Below are positions 26,336-36,106 of a stretch of 64,000 nucleotides of DNA, piece after piece. Position numbers and translations under genes: made by a program. The DNA comes from Sphingomonas sp. NBWT7 (GTDB lineage: Bacteria > Pseudomonadota > Alphaproteobacteria > Sphingomonadales > Sphingomonadaceae), in contig NZ_CP043639.1 of assembly GCF_014217605.1 (NCBI RefSeq), forward strand, positions 1,201,501 through 1,265,500. The letters run 5' to 3'. The notes below the pieces were generated by a model. It was not told the origin of the DNA. It saw nothing but the letters and a program-made list of their open reading frames with translations, and did not search any database. Within the stretch, counting starts at the first letter, position 1; the number at the start of each line of letters is the position of its first letter.

Positions 26336-26370
26336 CCCGTTCGCCCTTCGACAATTCCTGGGCGAACGGG
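26336..26370. repeat. REP-like palindromic element after the permease gene
   Basis: CCCGTTCGCCC pairs perfectly with GGGCGAACGGG (11 bp) around a 13-base loop containing TTCGACA. The CCGTTCG ... TTCGACA pattern recurs inside treZ (62984-63069) and its CCGTTCGCCCTTC half recurs at 48631. It sits in the 64-bp gap before ligA, where it may double as a terminator, though no T tract follows. Confidence 0.55.
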
Positions 26371-26374
26371 ATAG

Positions 26375-28513
<2,139 letters not shown>

Positions 28514-28560
28514 AGGCGGCCACCGGCCGATCTAGGACAGACGTGATGCCTTTTTGCAAC

Positions 28561-28583
28561 GGAACGAAAGCGATTTCGGTTCC
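28561..28583. other. Bulged hairpin in the gap between ligA and the Oar-like receptor gene
   Basis: GGAACGAAA pairs with TTTC-G-GTTCC around a GCGA loop, with one bulged G. It lies in a 183-bp non-coding gap, 114 bp before the receptor start. It is preceded rather than followed by a T run, so a ligA terminator is unlikely on the plus strand; a leader element is possible. The rest of the gap shows nothing else definite. Confidence 0.3.
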
Positions 28584-28696
28584 CCCGCGAATCCCCTCGC
28601 AGCTGTAACCGAAGCGAAATATTGCTGGGCCACGGGCGCAGCGTACGGTTTGGATGCCGGCGTTCAGAGCTGAAGCTCTCAAGGGGAAAACATCAG

Positions 28697-31600
28697 ATGC
28701 GACATAACCTGTTCTTGGGCGTGGCTGCGGTCGCGCTCATCGCACCGGCTGGGGCGATGGCACAGGAAACCACCTCGGTGATTCGCGGCAACGTGACGGC
28801 CGGCGGCGCGCCGGTTGCCGGCGCCACGGTCACGGTCGTCAACGTACCGTCGGGCACGACGACCAACGCGACGACCGATGCCAACGGCTCGTTCAACGCA
28901 TCGGGCCTGCGCGTCGGCGGCCCCTTCTCCGTTACCGTCGCGGCGCCGGGCTATCCGCAGGTCACCGTCACCGACATCTTCACCGTCGTCGCGCAGGCCT
29001 ATGATCTGCCGATCGAGCTTCAGGCGGAAAGCGCCGAGACGCCGGGCGGCGACATCGTCGTCACCGCGTCGCGCGTCGCCAATGCGCGCACCGTTAGCCA
29101 GGGCCCGGCCAACGTGCTGTCGGCCGCCGACATCGCCAGCGTCGCCTCGGTCAACCGCGACGTGCGCGATCTGATGCGCCGCGATCCGTTCGCCCGTCTC
29201 GACGACAGCCCCTCGGGCGGCCGCGCCGTCAGCTTCGCCGGCCAGAATGCGCGCTTCAACCGCTTCTCGGTCGACGGCGTGCCCGTCACCGACAATTTCG
29301 GCCTCAACCCCGACGGCCTGCCCACCCGCCGCTCGCCGGTGCCGTTCGACGCGATCGGCCAGTTCCAGACCAAGGTCGCGCCGTACGACGTGCGCGAGGG
29401 CAACTTCCAGGGCGGCGCGATCAACGCGATCCTGAAGTCGGGCACCAACACCTTCCACGGCACGGGCTTCTACGCCTATTCCGAGGACGGGCTGACCGGC
29501 AAGGAAACCAAGGCGGGCCCGGGCGTGCCGACCGGCCGCGTGACGCTGCCCGATTTCAAGTACGAGAATTACGGCGCGCAGATCTCGGGCCCGATCATTC
29601 AGGACAAGCTGTTTTTCATGGTCGCCGGTGAGCGCATCCGCGCGAACACCCCGATCCCTGAAGGCACGATTGGCAACAACGCCGGCACCGTCGTTCCCAA
29701 CATCACCGACGCCAACATCGCGACGATCCAGCAGATCGCGCAGTCGCGCTACAATTACGAGACGGGGGGCATCCTCAACAACGCGAAGGATCGCGACGAT
29801 CGCTTGGTCGCGCGTATCGACGCCAACCTCTCGGACACGCAGCGCGCCTCGGTGACCTATCTGTACACCAAGGATTCGATCCAGTTTAACCAGAACACCT
29901 TCACCACCGGCACCCCTGGTATCGGCCTCGAATCGAACGGCTACGTCGGCTCGAACCGCCTGCACACCGGCGTGTTCCAGCTCAACAGCGACTGGACCGA
30001 CGATTTCTCGACCGAAGTCCGCGGCTTCTACAAGGATTACAAGCGCGGTCAGGATCCGATCCTCGGGCGCGGCTTCGCACAGATGCAGGTCTGCACCGCG
30101 CCGACCTCGGATCGCGGCACCGGCACGGCGACGAACAACGATCTCGCCGGCACCTGCCAGTCGGGCTACGGCAACGTCTCGTTCGGCCCGGACGTCTCGC
30201 GCCAGTCGAACGAACTCACCAGCCGCACCTACGGCGGCCTGCTGCAGGCACGCCTGACGCGCAACAACCACGATCTGCGCATCTTCGGGGAATTCTCCGA
30301 CACGAAGATCTTCAACCTCTTCGTGCAGCGCACCGCGGGCGATTATTATTTCGACTCGCTCGCCGACTTCCAGGCCGGCAACGCACAGCGCTTCCGCTAC
30401 GGCAACGCGGTGCCCAGCCTCGATCCGGCGGAGGGTGCGGCGCGCTTCCGCTACCAGTCGTACACCTTCGGCATCCAGGACACGTGGTCGATCAGCGACA
30501 TCCTGACGCTGTCGTATGGCGCGCGCTACGATCTGTTCGGCGGTGACAGCCGCCCCGCGCTCAACTCGGCGTTCCTCACCCGCTACGGCTTCCCGAACAC
30601 CTCGTACATCTCGGGCCGCGGCGTGTTCCAGCCGCGCGTCGGTTTCGATTTCAAGCCGGTGTCGGACGTGTCGCTGCGCGGCGGTATTGGCATCTTCTCG
30701 GGCGGCTCGCCCGACGTCTATGTGTCGAACAGCTTCTCGAACACCGGCTTCCTGACCAACGCGATCGACGTGCGCCAGCTGAACGGTGGCGGCTTCACCG
30801 TGCCGGGTCTCTCCGGGGCGGACGCAACAGCGGCGGGCAATGCGATCCTCACCAACGTCAACGGTACGGTCGTTCCGGCGCAGGCCAATGCGGCCCTCAC
30901 CAACGCGTCGGTCAATCAGCTGTCGCCGACCAACGCGCTCGATCCGAACTTCAAGGTGCCCTCGCAATGGCGCGGCACGCTGTCGGCGGATTGGGATCCG
31001 AACTGGGGCGGCACCTTCGGTGACGGCTGGCATTTCGGCGCCGACTTCCTGTGGTCGGAAGTGCGCAACCAGGTGTTCTTCACCGACCTGCGCGTCGTGC
31101 CGACCGCGCTGCGTACGCCCGACGGCCGCGTCCGCTACACCTCGGCGGCTGGCAACCTCGGTGACACGAACCAGGATCTGCTGCTCACCAACACGTCGCG
31201 CGGCCGCAGCTACATCGGCGTGGCGCGCATCGGGAAGGACTTCGACTTCGGCCTGAAGGCGTTCGTCAGCTACTCGTACCAGGACGTGAAGGATCAGGCG
31301 CCGGCGACCTCGTCGACCGCCTCGTCGAACTACGGCAACGGCGCGTTCTTCGATGCCAATGGCGCCGCCTACGGCATCTCGAACGACCAGGTCCGTCACA
31401 ATCTCAAGTACAACCTGAGCTTCGATCACGCCTTCTTCGGCGATTACAAGACCAACTTCACCCTGTTCGGCGAAACCCGCATCGGCCGCCCGTACAGCTA
31501 CACGATGCAGGATCAGTCGAGCGGCCGCTCGGGCGTATTCGGCACCAACGGCAACAGCTCGCGCTACCTGCTGTACGTGCCGACCTCGACCACCGATGCG

Positions 31601-32059
31601 CTCGTATCGTACGACAGCGCTGCAACGCAGACCTATCTCGATAACCTCATCAACTCGACGAAGCTGGGTAAGTATCGCGGCAAGGTGGCGCCACGCAACG
31701 CGTTCAACTCGAAGTGGTTCACGCGCTTCGATCTGCACATCGGCCAGGAAATCCCGACCTTCATCGGCGACAGCCGGGTCGAGCTTTTCGCTGATATCGA
31801 GAACATCACGAACCTGATCAACAAGAATTGGGGTCAGGTGCGCGAGTATCAGTTCCCGTATACGATCCCGGCGGTGCGCGTGCAGTGCCTCCAGACGGCA
31901 GTGGCGACCGGCACGGCGCCGGGCTCGGCAGCAGCGGCGAACACCGGTCAGGCGTGCGCCCAGTATCGCTACAGCGCACCGTCAACCACGCCGAGCGATC
32001 AGATCTACACGCGCCAGTCGCTCTACTCGATCCGCGTCGGCGCGCGCTTCACCTTCTAA
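28697..32059 (+). CDS. Oar-like TonB-dependent receptor with N-terminal carboxypeptidase-regulatory-like domain
   Basis: Outer-membrane beta-barrel of 1120 aa. A signal peptide ends near residue 22 (APAGAMAQE), followed by a carboxypeptidase-regulatory-like beta-sandwich (TSVIRGNVTAGGAPVAGATVTVVN, about 25-115), then a TonB-box-like GGDIVVTASRV, a plug domain (NVLSAADIASVASVNRDVRDL to about 250), and a large barrel ending in an aromatic residue (RVGARFTF), the BamA-recognised C-terminus. This architecture matches OmpA-related (Oar) receptors used for peptide, protein or complex-substrate uptake and secretion. ATG 28697 has AAGGGG upstream. A strong terminator follows, then a LytS/LytTR two-component pair. 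Substrate unknown. Confidence 0.92.
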   Translation: MRHNLFLGVAAVALIAPAGAMAQETTSVIRGNVTAGGAPVAGATVTVVNVPSGTTTNATTDANGSFNASGLRVGGPFSVTVAAPGYPQVTVTDIFTVVAQAYDLPIELQAESAETPGGDIVVTASRVANARTVSQGPANVLSAADIASVASVNRDVRDLMRRDPFARLDDSPSGGRAVSFAGQNARFNRFSVDGVPVTDNFGLNPDGLPTRRSPVPFDAIGQFQTKVAPYDVREGNFQGGAINAILKSGTNTFHGTGFYAYSEDGLTGKETKAGPGVPTGRVTLPDFKYENYGAQISGPIIQDKLFFMVAGERIRANTPIPEGTIGNNAGTVVPNITDANIATIQQIAQSRYNYETGGILNNAKDRDDRLVARIDANLSDTQRASVTYLYTKDSIQFNQNTFTTGTPGIGLESNGYVGSNRLHTGVFQLNSDWTDDFSTEVRGFYKDYKRGQDPILGRGFAQMQVCTAPTSDRGTGTATNNDLAGTCQSGYGNVSFGPDVSRQSNELTSRTYGGLLQARLTRNNHDLRIFGEFSDTKIFNLFVQRTAGDYYFDSLADFQAGNAQRFRYGNAVPSLDPAEGAARFRYQSYTFGIQDTWSISDILTLSYGARYDLFGGDSRPALNSAFLTRYGFPNTSYISGRGVFQPRVGFDFKPVSDVSLRGGIGIFSGGSPDVYVSNSFSNTGFLTNAIDVRQLNGGGFTVPGLSGADATAAGNAILTNVNGTVVPAQANAALTNASVNQLSPTNALDPNFKVPSQWRGTLSADWDPNWGGTFGDGWHFGADFLWSEVRNQVFFTDLRVVPTALRTPDGRVRYTSAAGNLGDTNQDLLLTNTSRGRSYIGVARIGKDFDFGLKAFVSYSYQDVKDQAPATSSTASSNYGNGAFFDANGAAYGISNDQVRHNLKYNLSFDHAFFGDYKTNFTLFGETRIGRPYSYTMQDQSSGRSGVFGTNGNSSRYLLYVPTSTTDALVSYDSAATQTYLDNLINSTKLGKYRGKVAPRNAFNSKWFTRFDLHIGQEIPTFIGDSRVELFADIENITNLINKNWGQVREYQFPYTIPAVRVQCLQTAVATGTAPGSAAAANTGQACAQYRYSAPSTTPSDQIYTRQSLYSIRVGARFTF

Positions 32060-32085
32060 GCGTCGGTTACGTCCTTCGCTTATCG

Positions 32086-32122
32086 GGCCGCCGTCCCCCA
32101 CCGGGACGGCGGCCTTTCTTTT
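32086..32122 (+). terminator. Strong intrinsic terminator after the Oar-like receptor gene
   Basis: GGCCGCCGTCCC pairs perfectly with GGGACGGCGGCC (12 bp) around a 5-base CCACC loop, immediately followed by TTTCTTTT. It is 26 bp past the receptor stop and the clearest rho-independent terminator in the window. Confidence 0.92.
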
Positions 32123-32156
32123 GCGTGCCGCGCCCGCCCCGCCTATAGCGCGCTGC

Positions 32157-33275
32157 ATGGCGACGACGCTCCCCGCCCCTTCCGTTGCACCGGCCTCGAT
32201 CCGGCCGAGCAACCTCGCCGTCCGCCCGTTCTTCGAGGACAAGGCGCGCGCCTTCTGGATCCTGCAGGCGGCGGGCTGGTCCGGCTATCTCGTGCTGCGC
32301 ACGGTGTCGTCGATCTCGAACGGCTTCACGCTGCAGGGCGTTGTTACCAACATCGTCGAGACGATCGTCGGCTATTGCATCACGCTGCTGCTCTCGACGC
32401 TGTACGGATATTACCGCGGGCTGCCGCGGATCACCGCGATCATCCTGACGGTGATGACGCTCGGCGCCGCCACCTTCGTCTACGCGCTGCTCGACACCTT
32501 CTCGTTCAGTTTCATCAAGCTTGCGGCGCCGGGCGTCGACGTGAAGCTGCTGATCGGCGCGCTGTTCCTCAACTTCACCGTGCTCGCCGGCTGGTCGGCG
32601 CTGTATTTCGGTATCAATTTCTACCTGATCGTCGAGGAGCAGATCGATCAGATGCAGCATCTGGAGACGCAGGCGTCGTCGGCGCAGCTCGCGATGCTGC
32701 GCTACCAGCTCAACCCGCACTTCCTGTTCAACACGCTCAATTCGATTTCGACGCTCGTGCTGCTCAAGCAGACCGAGCGCGCCAATGCGATGCTGAGCCG
32801 GCTGTCGAGCTTCCTGCGCTACACGCTCGCCAACGAGCCCACCGCGCACGTCACCGTCGCGCAGGAGGTCGAGACGCTGAAGCTCTATCTCGAGATCGAG
32901 AAGATGCGCTTCGAGGATCGGCTGCGGCCCAAGTTCGAGATCGATCCGAACGTGGAAAAGGCCCGCCTTCCCTCGCTGCTGCTCCAGCCGCTGGTCGAGA
33001 ATGCGATCAAATATGCGGTGACGCCGAAGGAGGATGGCGCGGAGATCTGCGTCACCGCGCGGCTCGTCGGCGATCGCGTGCGGATCGGCGTATCGGATAC
33101 CGGGCCGGGGTTGCAGCCGACGCGGAACCGGCCAAGCCTTTCAACCGGCGTGGGCATCGCCAATATCAGGGAGCGACTGGTACAATCTTTCGGAACGGAT
33201 CACCGCTTCGAGATCCGCGCGATGCCGACAGGGGGCTTTGGCGTGGAGATCGAGATCCCGTTTCAGACGGAATGA
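32157..33275 (+). CDS. LytS/YehU-family membrane sensor histidine kinase
   Basis: Sensor kinase of 372 aa. Four hydrophobic helices span about residues 30-160 (FWILQAAGWSGYLVLRT, IVETIVGYCITLLLSTLYG, ITAIILTVMTLGAATFVYALL, LFLNFTVLAGWSALYFGIN), then a linker, and a His_kinase domain with acceptor H188 in LRYQLNPHFLFNTLNSIS. The ATPase part shows LLQPLVENAIKYAV, DTGPGL and GVGIANIRERL. ATG 32157 follows the receptor's terminator by only 35 bp, so its promoter must be in or next to that gap. It is paired with the LytTR regulator 86 bp downstream. The extracellular input domain is minimal, so it may sense membrane state or a quorum-like signal. Confidence 0.93.
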   Translation: MATTLPAPSVAPASIRPSNLAVRPFFEDKARAFWILQAAGWSGYLVLRTVSSISNGFTLQGVVTNIVETIVGYCITLLLSTLYGYYRGLPRITAIILTVMTLGAATFVYALLDTFSFSFIKLAAPGVDVKLLIGALFLNFTVLAGWSALYFGINFYLIVEEQIDQMQHLETQASSAQLAMLRYQLNPHFLFNTLNSISTLVLLKQTERANAMLSRLSSFLRYTLANEPTAHVTVAQEVETLKLYLEIEKMRFEDRLRPKFEIDPNVEKARLPSLLLQPLVENAIKYAVTPKEDGAEICVTARLVGDRVRIGVSDTGPGLQPTRNRPSLSTGVGIANIRERLVQSFGTDHRFEIRAMPTGGFGVEIEIPFQTE

Positions 33276-33361
33276 AGAGGAACAGGGGGCAGAAGCGTTG
33301 AGGTGACCAGTCCGGCCGATCGTCACGGCCGGGCGGCATCGTATCGGAGATTGACGTTACC

Positions 33362-34171
33362 ATGACCATCCGCACCATTCTCGTCGACGACGAGCCGCTC
33401 GCGATCCAGGGCCTCGAGCTCCGGTTGCAGCCGCACGACGACGTCGAGATCGTCGCCAAGTGCCAGAACGGGCGCGAGGCGATCAGCGCGATCAAGACCC
33501 ACAAGCCCGATCTCGTGTTTCTCGACATTCAGATGCCCGGTTTCGACGGCTTCTCGGTCGTCCAGGGATTGATGGAGGTCGAACCGCCGCTGTTCGTGTT
33601 CGTCACCGCCTATTCGGATCACGCGCTGCGCGCGTTCGAGGCGCAGGCGGTCGATTATCTGATGAAGCCGGTCGAGGAAGCACGGCTTGCCGATACGCTC
33701 GAACGCGTGCGCCAGCGCCTGTCGGAAAAGTCGAGCGTCGGCGAGGCGGAGAAGCTCAAGGAGGCGCTTGCCGAGCATGCGCCCGAAGCGGCGGCGGAGA
33801 TCGCCGACGTCGGCAGCGGCGGCGAGCAGCCCAACATCGGCCGGTTCGAGAAGCTCATCAACGTCAAGGACCGCGGGCAGATCTTCCGCGTCGACGTCGA
33901 CACGATCGAGATCGTCGAGGCGGCGGGCGACTATATGTGCATCAAGACGGCGGACAACACGCTGATCCTGCGCGAGACGATGAAGGACCTGGAGAAGCGG
34001 CTTGATCCGCGGCGCTTCCAGCGCGTCCACCGCTCGACGATCGTCAACCTCGATCAGGTGCGCCAGGTGAAGCCGCACACCAACGGCGAATGCTTCCTGG
34101 TGCTCGATTCAGGCGCGCAGGTGAAGGTCAGCCGCAGCTACCGCGACGTCGTCGCGCGCTTCGTCCACTAG
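33362..34171 (+). CDS. LytTR-family response regulator
   Basis: A 269-aa DNA-binding regulator, partner of the upstream LytS-type kinase. The receiver domain has ILVDDEP, phospho-acceptor D55 in LVFLDIQMPGFDG, and K near 102 in YLMKPVEEA. A charged linker (about 115-155) precedes a LytTR domain (about 160-265) with the VHRSTIVNLDQV segment and KVSRSYRDVVARF at the end. LytTR proteins bind imperfect direct repeats; none is identified here. Its last four bases overlap the 3' end of the convergent acyltransferase gene. Target genes are not shown by the sequence; the adjacent receptor or acyltransferase genes are candidates. Confidence 0.94.
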   Translation: MTIRTILVDDEPLAIQGLELRLQPHDDVEIVAKCQNGREAISAIKTHKPDLVFLDIQMPGFDGFSVVQGLMEVEPPLFVFVTAYSDHALRAFEAQAVDYLMKPVEEARLADTLERVRQRLSEKSSVGEAEKLKEALAEHAPEAAAEIADVGSGGEQPNIGRFEKLINVKDRGQIFRVDVDTIEIVEAAGDYMCIKTADNTLILRETMKDLEKRLDPRRFQRVHRSTIVNLDQVRQVKPHTNGECFLVLDSGAQVKVSRSYRDVVARFVH

Positions 34172-35271
34172 GCGGCGGCCGGGTTGGCGGTGATCGCCGT
34201 CGCCACCGGCTGGCGCGCCGACCGCTGCTCGCTTCGCCCGTTGAGCAGCAGCGCGGCAAGGCGGAAACGCTTCACGATCAGCACATGCGCCAGCCATGAC
34301 AGGCCACCGGCAAGGACGATCGTCATCGGGTAGGCGATGTTGGCCGGCAACGAAGGCGGGTACAGGCGCGTGTTGATCAGCGCCGCGAACGGCAGGTGCA
34401 GCAGGTAGATCGTGTAGGATGCGTCGGTCAGCGTCGCCACGATCGGGGGTACATGTCGGATCGTCGCTGCCGTTCGTAGCAGTATCGCAAAAACCAGCGG
34501 CGGACACAGCGCCGCCCCGACGAAGCGGACATACGCCTCGCCAGCGCCCAGCAACCCGGTCGCAGCTGTCGCGTAGCAGCCCGCGATCGCCACCAGCACC
34601 ATCGCCGCCATGCGCGTCGAGCGGACCAGGCTATCCCGAACAACGTCCGATCGCGCGGCAAGGACGCCGAACAGGAAGGTGGGCAGATATCCGACGATCA
34701 GCTGGATATTGCCGTAGGCGCGCACCAGTCGCGGCGAGAGGAGCGCGAACATCGCGGGCGGCGCGAGCGCGAACATCACCGACGTCGCAACCGCCGTCGC
34801 CAGAATCAGCGTCAGCGGCGCGATCCGCTGGGCGACGGCGATGATGACACGCCAGACGCCCGCGTTCCGATCGAGCAGCCGCAGCAGCGCCGACGCCAAC
34901 AGCAGGCCCCACAGGAACCAGAAATGCCACCATTCGAACAGCAGCGGCGACCCGGCGTAACCATCGTCGGTCGTCAGCAGCCACCACGTGGCCGGCGACA
35001 GCAGCAATATCCCGGTCATCACGGGATAGCCGAGCTGTCGCAAACGGCGCGAGTACCAGACGTCGCTCGGCACGCGCCGCAGCGTTAGTGCCGCCAGATA
35101 GCCTGACAGGGCAAAGAAGACCCCCATGCGGAACGCCTGCGAAACCATTTCGACGACATAGAATAAGCGATTATGGTCAAGCGTGATCGAGCAGTGGACG
35201 AACAGCCCACCCAGCATCAGCATCGCCCGCCACGCATCGAGCCCGACAATCCGCTCTGCCCTGTCGCTCAT
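34168..35271 (-). CDS. Acyltransferase-3 family membrane O-acyltransferase
   Basis: Integral membrane protein of 367 aa with about ten helices. The N-terminus has the family signature RIVGLDAWRAMLMLGGLFVHCS with the conserved histidine in the first helix, followed by FFALSGYLAAL and YSRRLRQLGYPV, the arginine-rich loop of the family. Such enzymes O-acetylate exopolysaccharide, LPS or peptidoglycan sugars using cytoplasmic acetyl-CoA. An SGNH hydrolase gene lies 49 bp upstream on the same strand; in many proteins (OafA/OatA type) the two domains are fused, so these likely form a split acetylation unit. ATG 35271 is supported by GGGGCAAG upstream. The target glycan is unknown. Confidence 0.9.
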   Translation of the reverse strand: MSDRAERIVGLDAWRAMLMLGGLFVHCSITLDHNRLFYVVEMVSQAFRMGVFFALSGYLAALTLRRVPSDVWYSRRLRQLGYPVMTGILLLSPATWWLLTTDDGYAGSPLLFEWWHFWFLWGLLLASALLRLLDRNAGVWRVIIAVAQRIAPLTLILATAVATSVMFALAPPAMFALLSPRLVRAYGNIQLIVGYLPTFLFGVLAARSDVVRDSLVRSTRMAAMVLVAIAGCYATAATGLLGAGEAYVRFVGAALCPPLVFAILLRTAATIRHVPPIVATLTDASYTIYLLHLPFAALINTRLYPPSLPANIAYPMTIVLAGGLSWLAHVLIVKRFRLAALLLNGRSEQRSARQPVATAITANPAAA

Positions 35272-35320
35272 CGACTTGCCCCTTAGCCGCTGATATTGCG
35301 GCCGAAGTCTCTCGTATCGA

Positions 35321-36028
35321 TTAACGGCATTCGTTGTTTCGCGCGCGACGTAGGCCGGCGATGATCGGCGTCGACCATCGGCGATAGCCCTGCTCCATCA
35401 GGTGGACGCCGTCGTCGCGATAGAAGTTGCCGGGCCGACCATCGACCAGGAGCCGCTCGCCGGCCGCAACGAACGCGGTACGCGGCATACCGGCGGCGAA
35501 GCGGCTCATCGCGGCATCGACCGCCAGTTGCGCAGGACGGTTGCGCCAGCGGGTCGGGCTCGGCTTCATCGACACGATCAGCAGCGCGCTTCCCGGCGCG
35601 CGAACGCGCAGCGCCTTTGCGAGATCAGCGAGCTCGCGCGCCACTTCCTTCGGATCGGCACCGTCCGCAATGTCGTTTTCACCGGCGTACAGTACAATCG
35701 CCGCCGGCGCCGGCTCGCCGCGAGTCTTGGTGAGCCGCAGCGTGAGTTCGGACAGCCGCGCCCCCTCGATCCCGCGATTATACACCGTCCACCCGGCCAA
35801 ATCGCGCTCGGCATTCTCCCAGCGATGCATTGAGGAGCTGCCGACGAGCCACACGGTGCAGCGGCCACCGGTGGCGATCCTGCCCGGCAGCGGCGCGTGG
35901 CCATGCTGCCAGGTCGTGAACAGGAAATAGCCGGTGATGATCGCGATGAAGACGCCCCCGGCAAGCGCGAGCTTGCCAAGGGTCGCCACCACTTCGCGTA
36001 GTGTTGCCGATGACCGAGCGACGCGCAT
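35321..36028 (-). CDS. SGNH/GDSL-type hydrolase with N-terminal membrane anchor
   Basis: A 235-aa esterase-fold protein. A single hydrophobic segment (KLALAGGVFIAIITGYFLF, about 19-38) anchors it so that the catalytic domain faces the periplasm. SGNH blocks are visible: the serine S65 in VGSSSMHRW, glycine in NRGIEG, asparagine N118 in YAGENDI, and the aspartate/histidine pair in RDDGVHLMEQGY. ATG 36028 has CGAGGCG upstream; a TTG at 36049 is an alternative. It precedes the acyltransferase-3 gene by 49 bp and may deacetylate or transfer acetyl groups on the same surface glycan. Confidence 0.85.
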   Translation of the reverse strand: MRVARSSATLREVVATLGKLALAGGVFIAIITGYFLFTTWQHGHAPLPGRIATGGRCTVWLVGSSSMHRWENAERDLAGWTVYNRGIEGARLSELTLRLTKTRGEPAPAAIVLYAGENDIADGADPKEVARELADLAKALRVRAPGSALLIVSMKPSPTRWRNRPAQLAVDAAMSRFAAGMPRTAFVAAGERLLVDGRPGNFYRDDGVHLMEQGYRRWSTPIIAGLRRARNNECR

Positions 36029-36068
36029 CGGCAACGCCTCGCACGACAAGGTTAAGGCTACGTCGATG

Positions 36069-36088
36069 CCGGCCGGGAAACCGGCCGG
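36069..36088. terminator. Short GC-rich hairpin after the second TonB receptor gene
   Basis: CCGGCCGG-GAAA-CCGGCCGG is an 8-bp perfect stem with a tetraloop, 19 bp past the receptor stop on the minus strand and upstream of the SGNH gene. No U tract follows, so termination would need help or be partial. Confidence 0.45.
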
Positions 36089-36106
36089 TCTCGATCCGCT
36101 GTGCCG

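Noticed and set aside
28679..31738. A 1019-codon open frame on the minus strand opposite the Oar-like receptor gene
   Set aside because: It is a mirror of the receptor gene: high GC with strong third-position bias leaves the antisense frame free of stops. The translation is Arg/Val/Ala-rich and lacks any family motif, while the plus-strand product has a signal peptide, plug and barrel.
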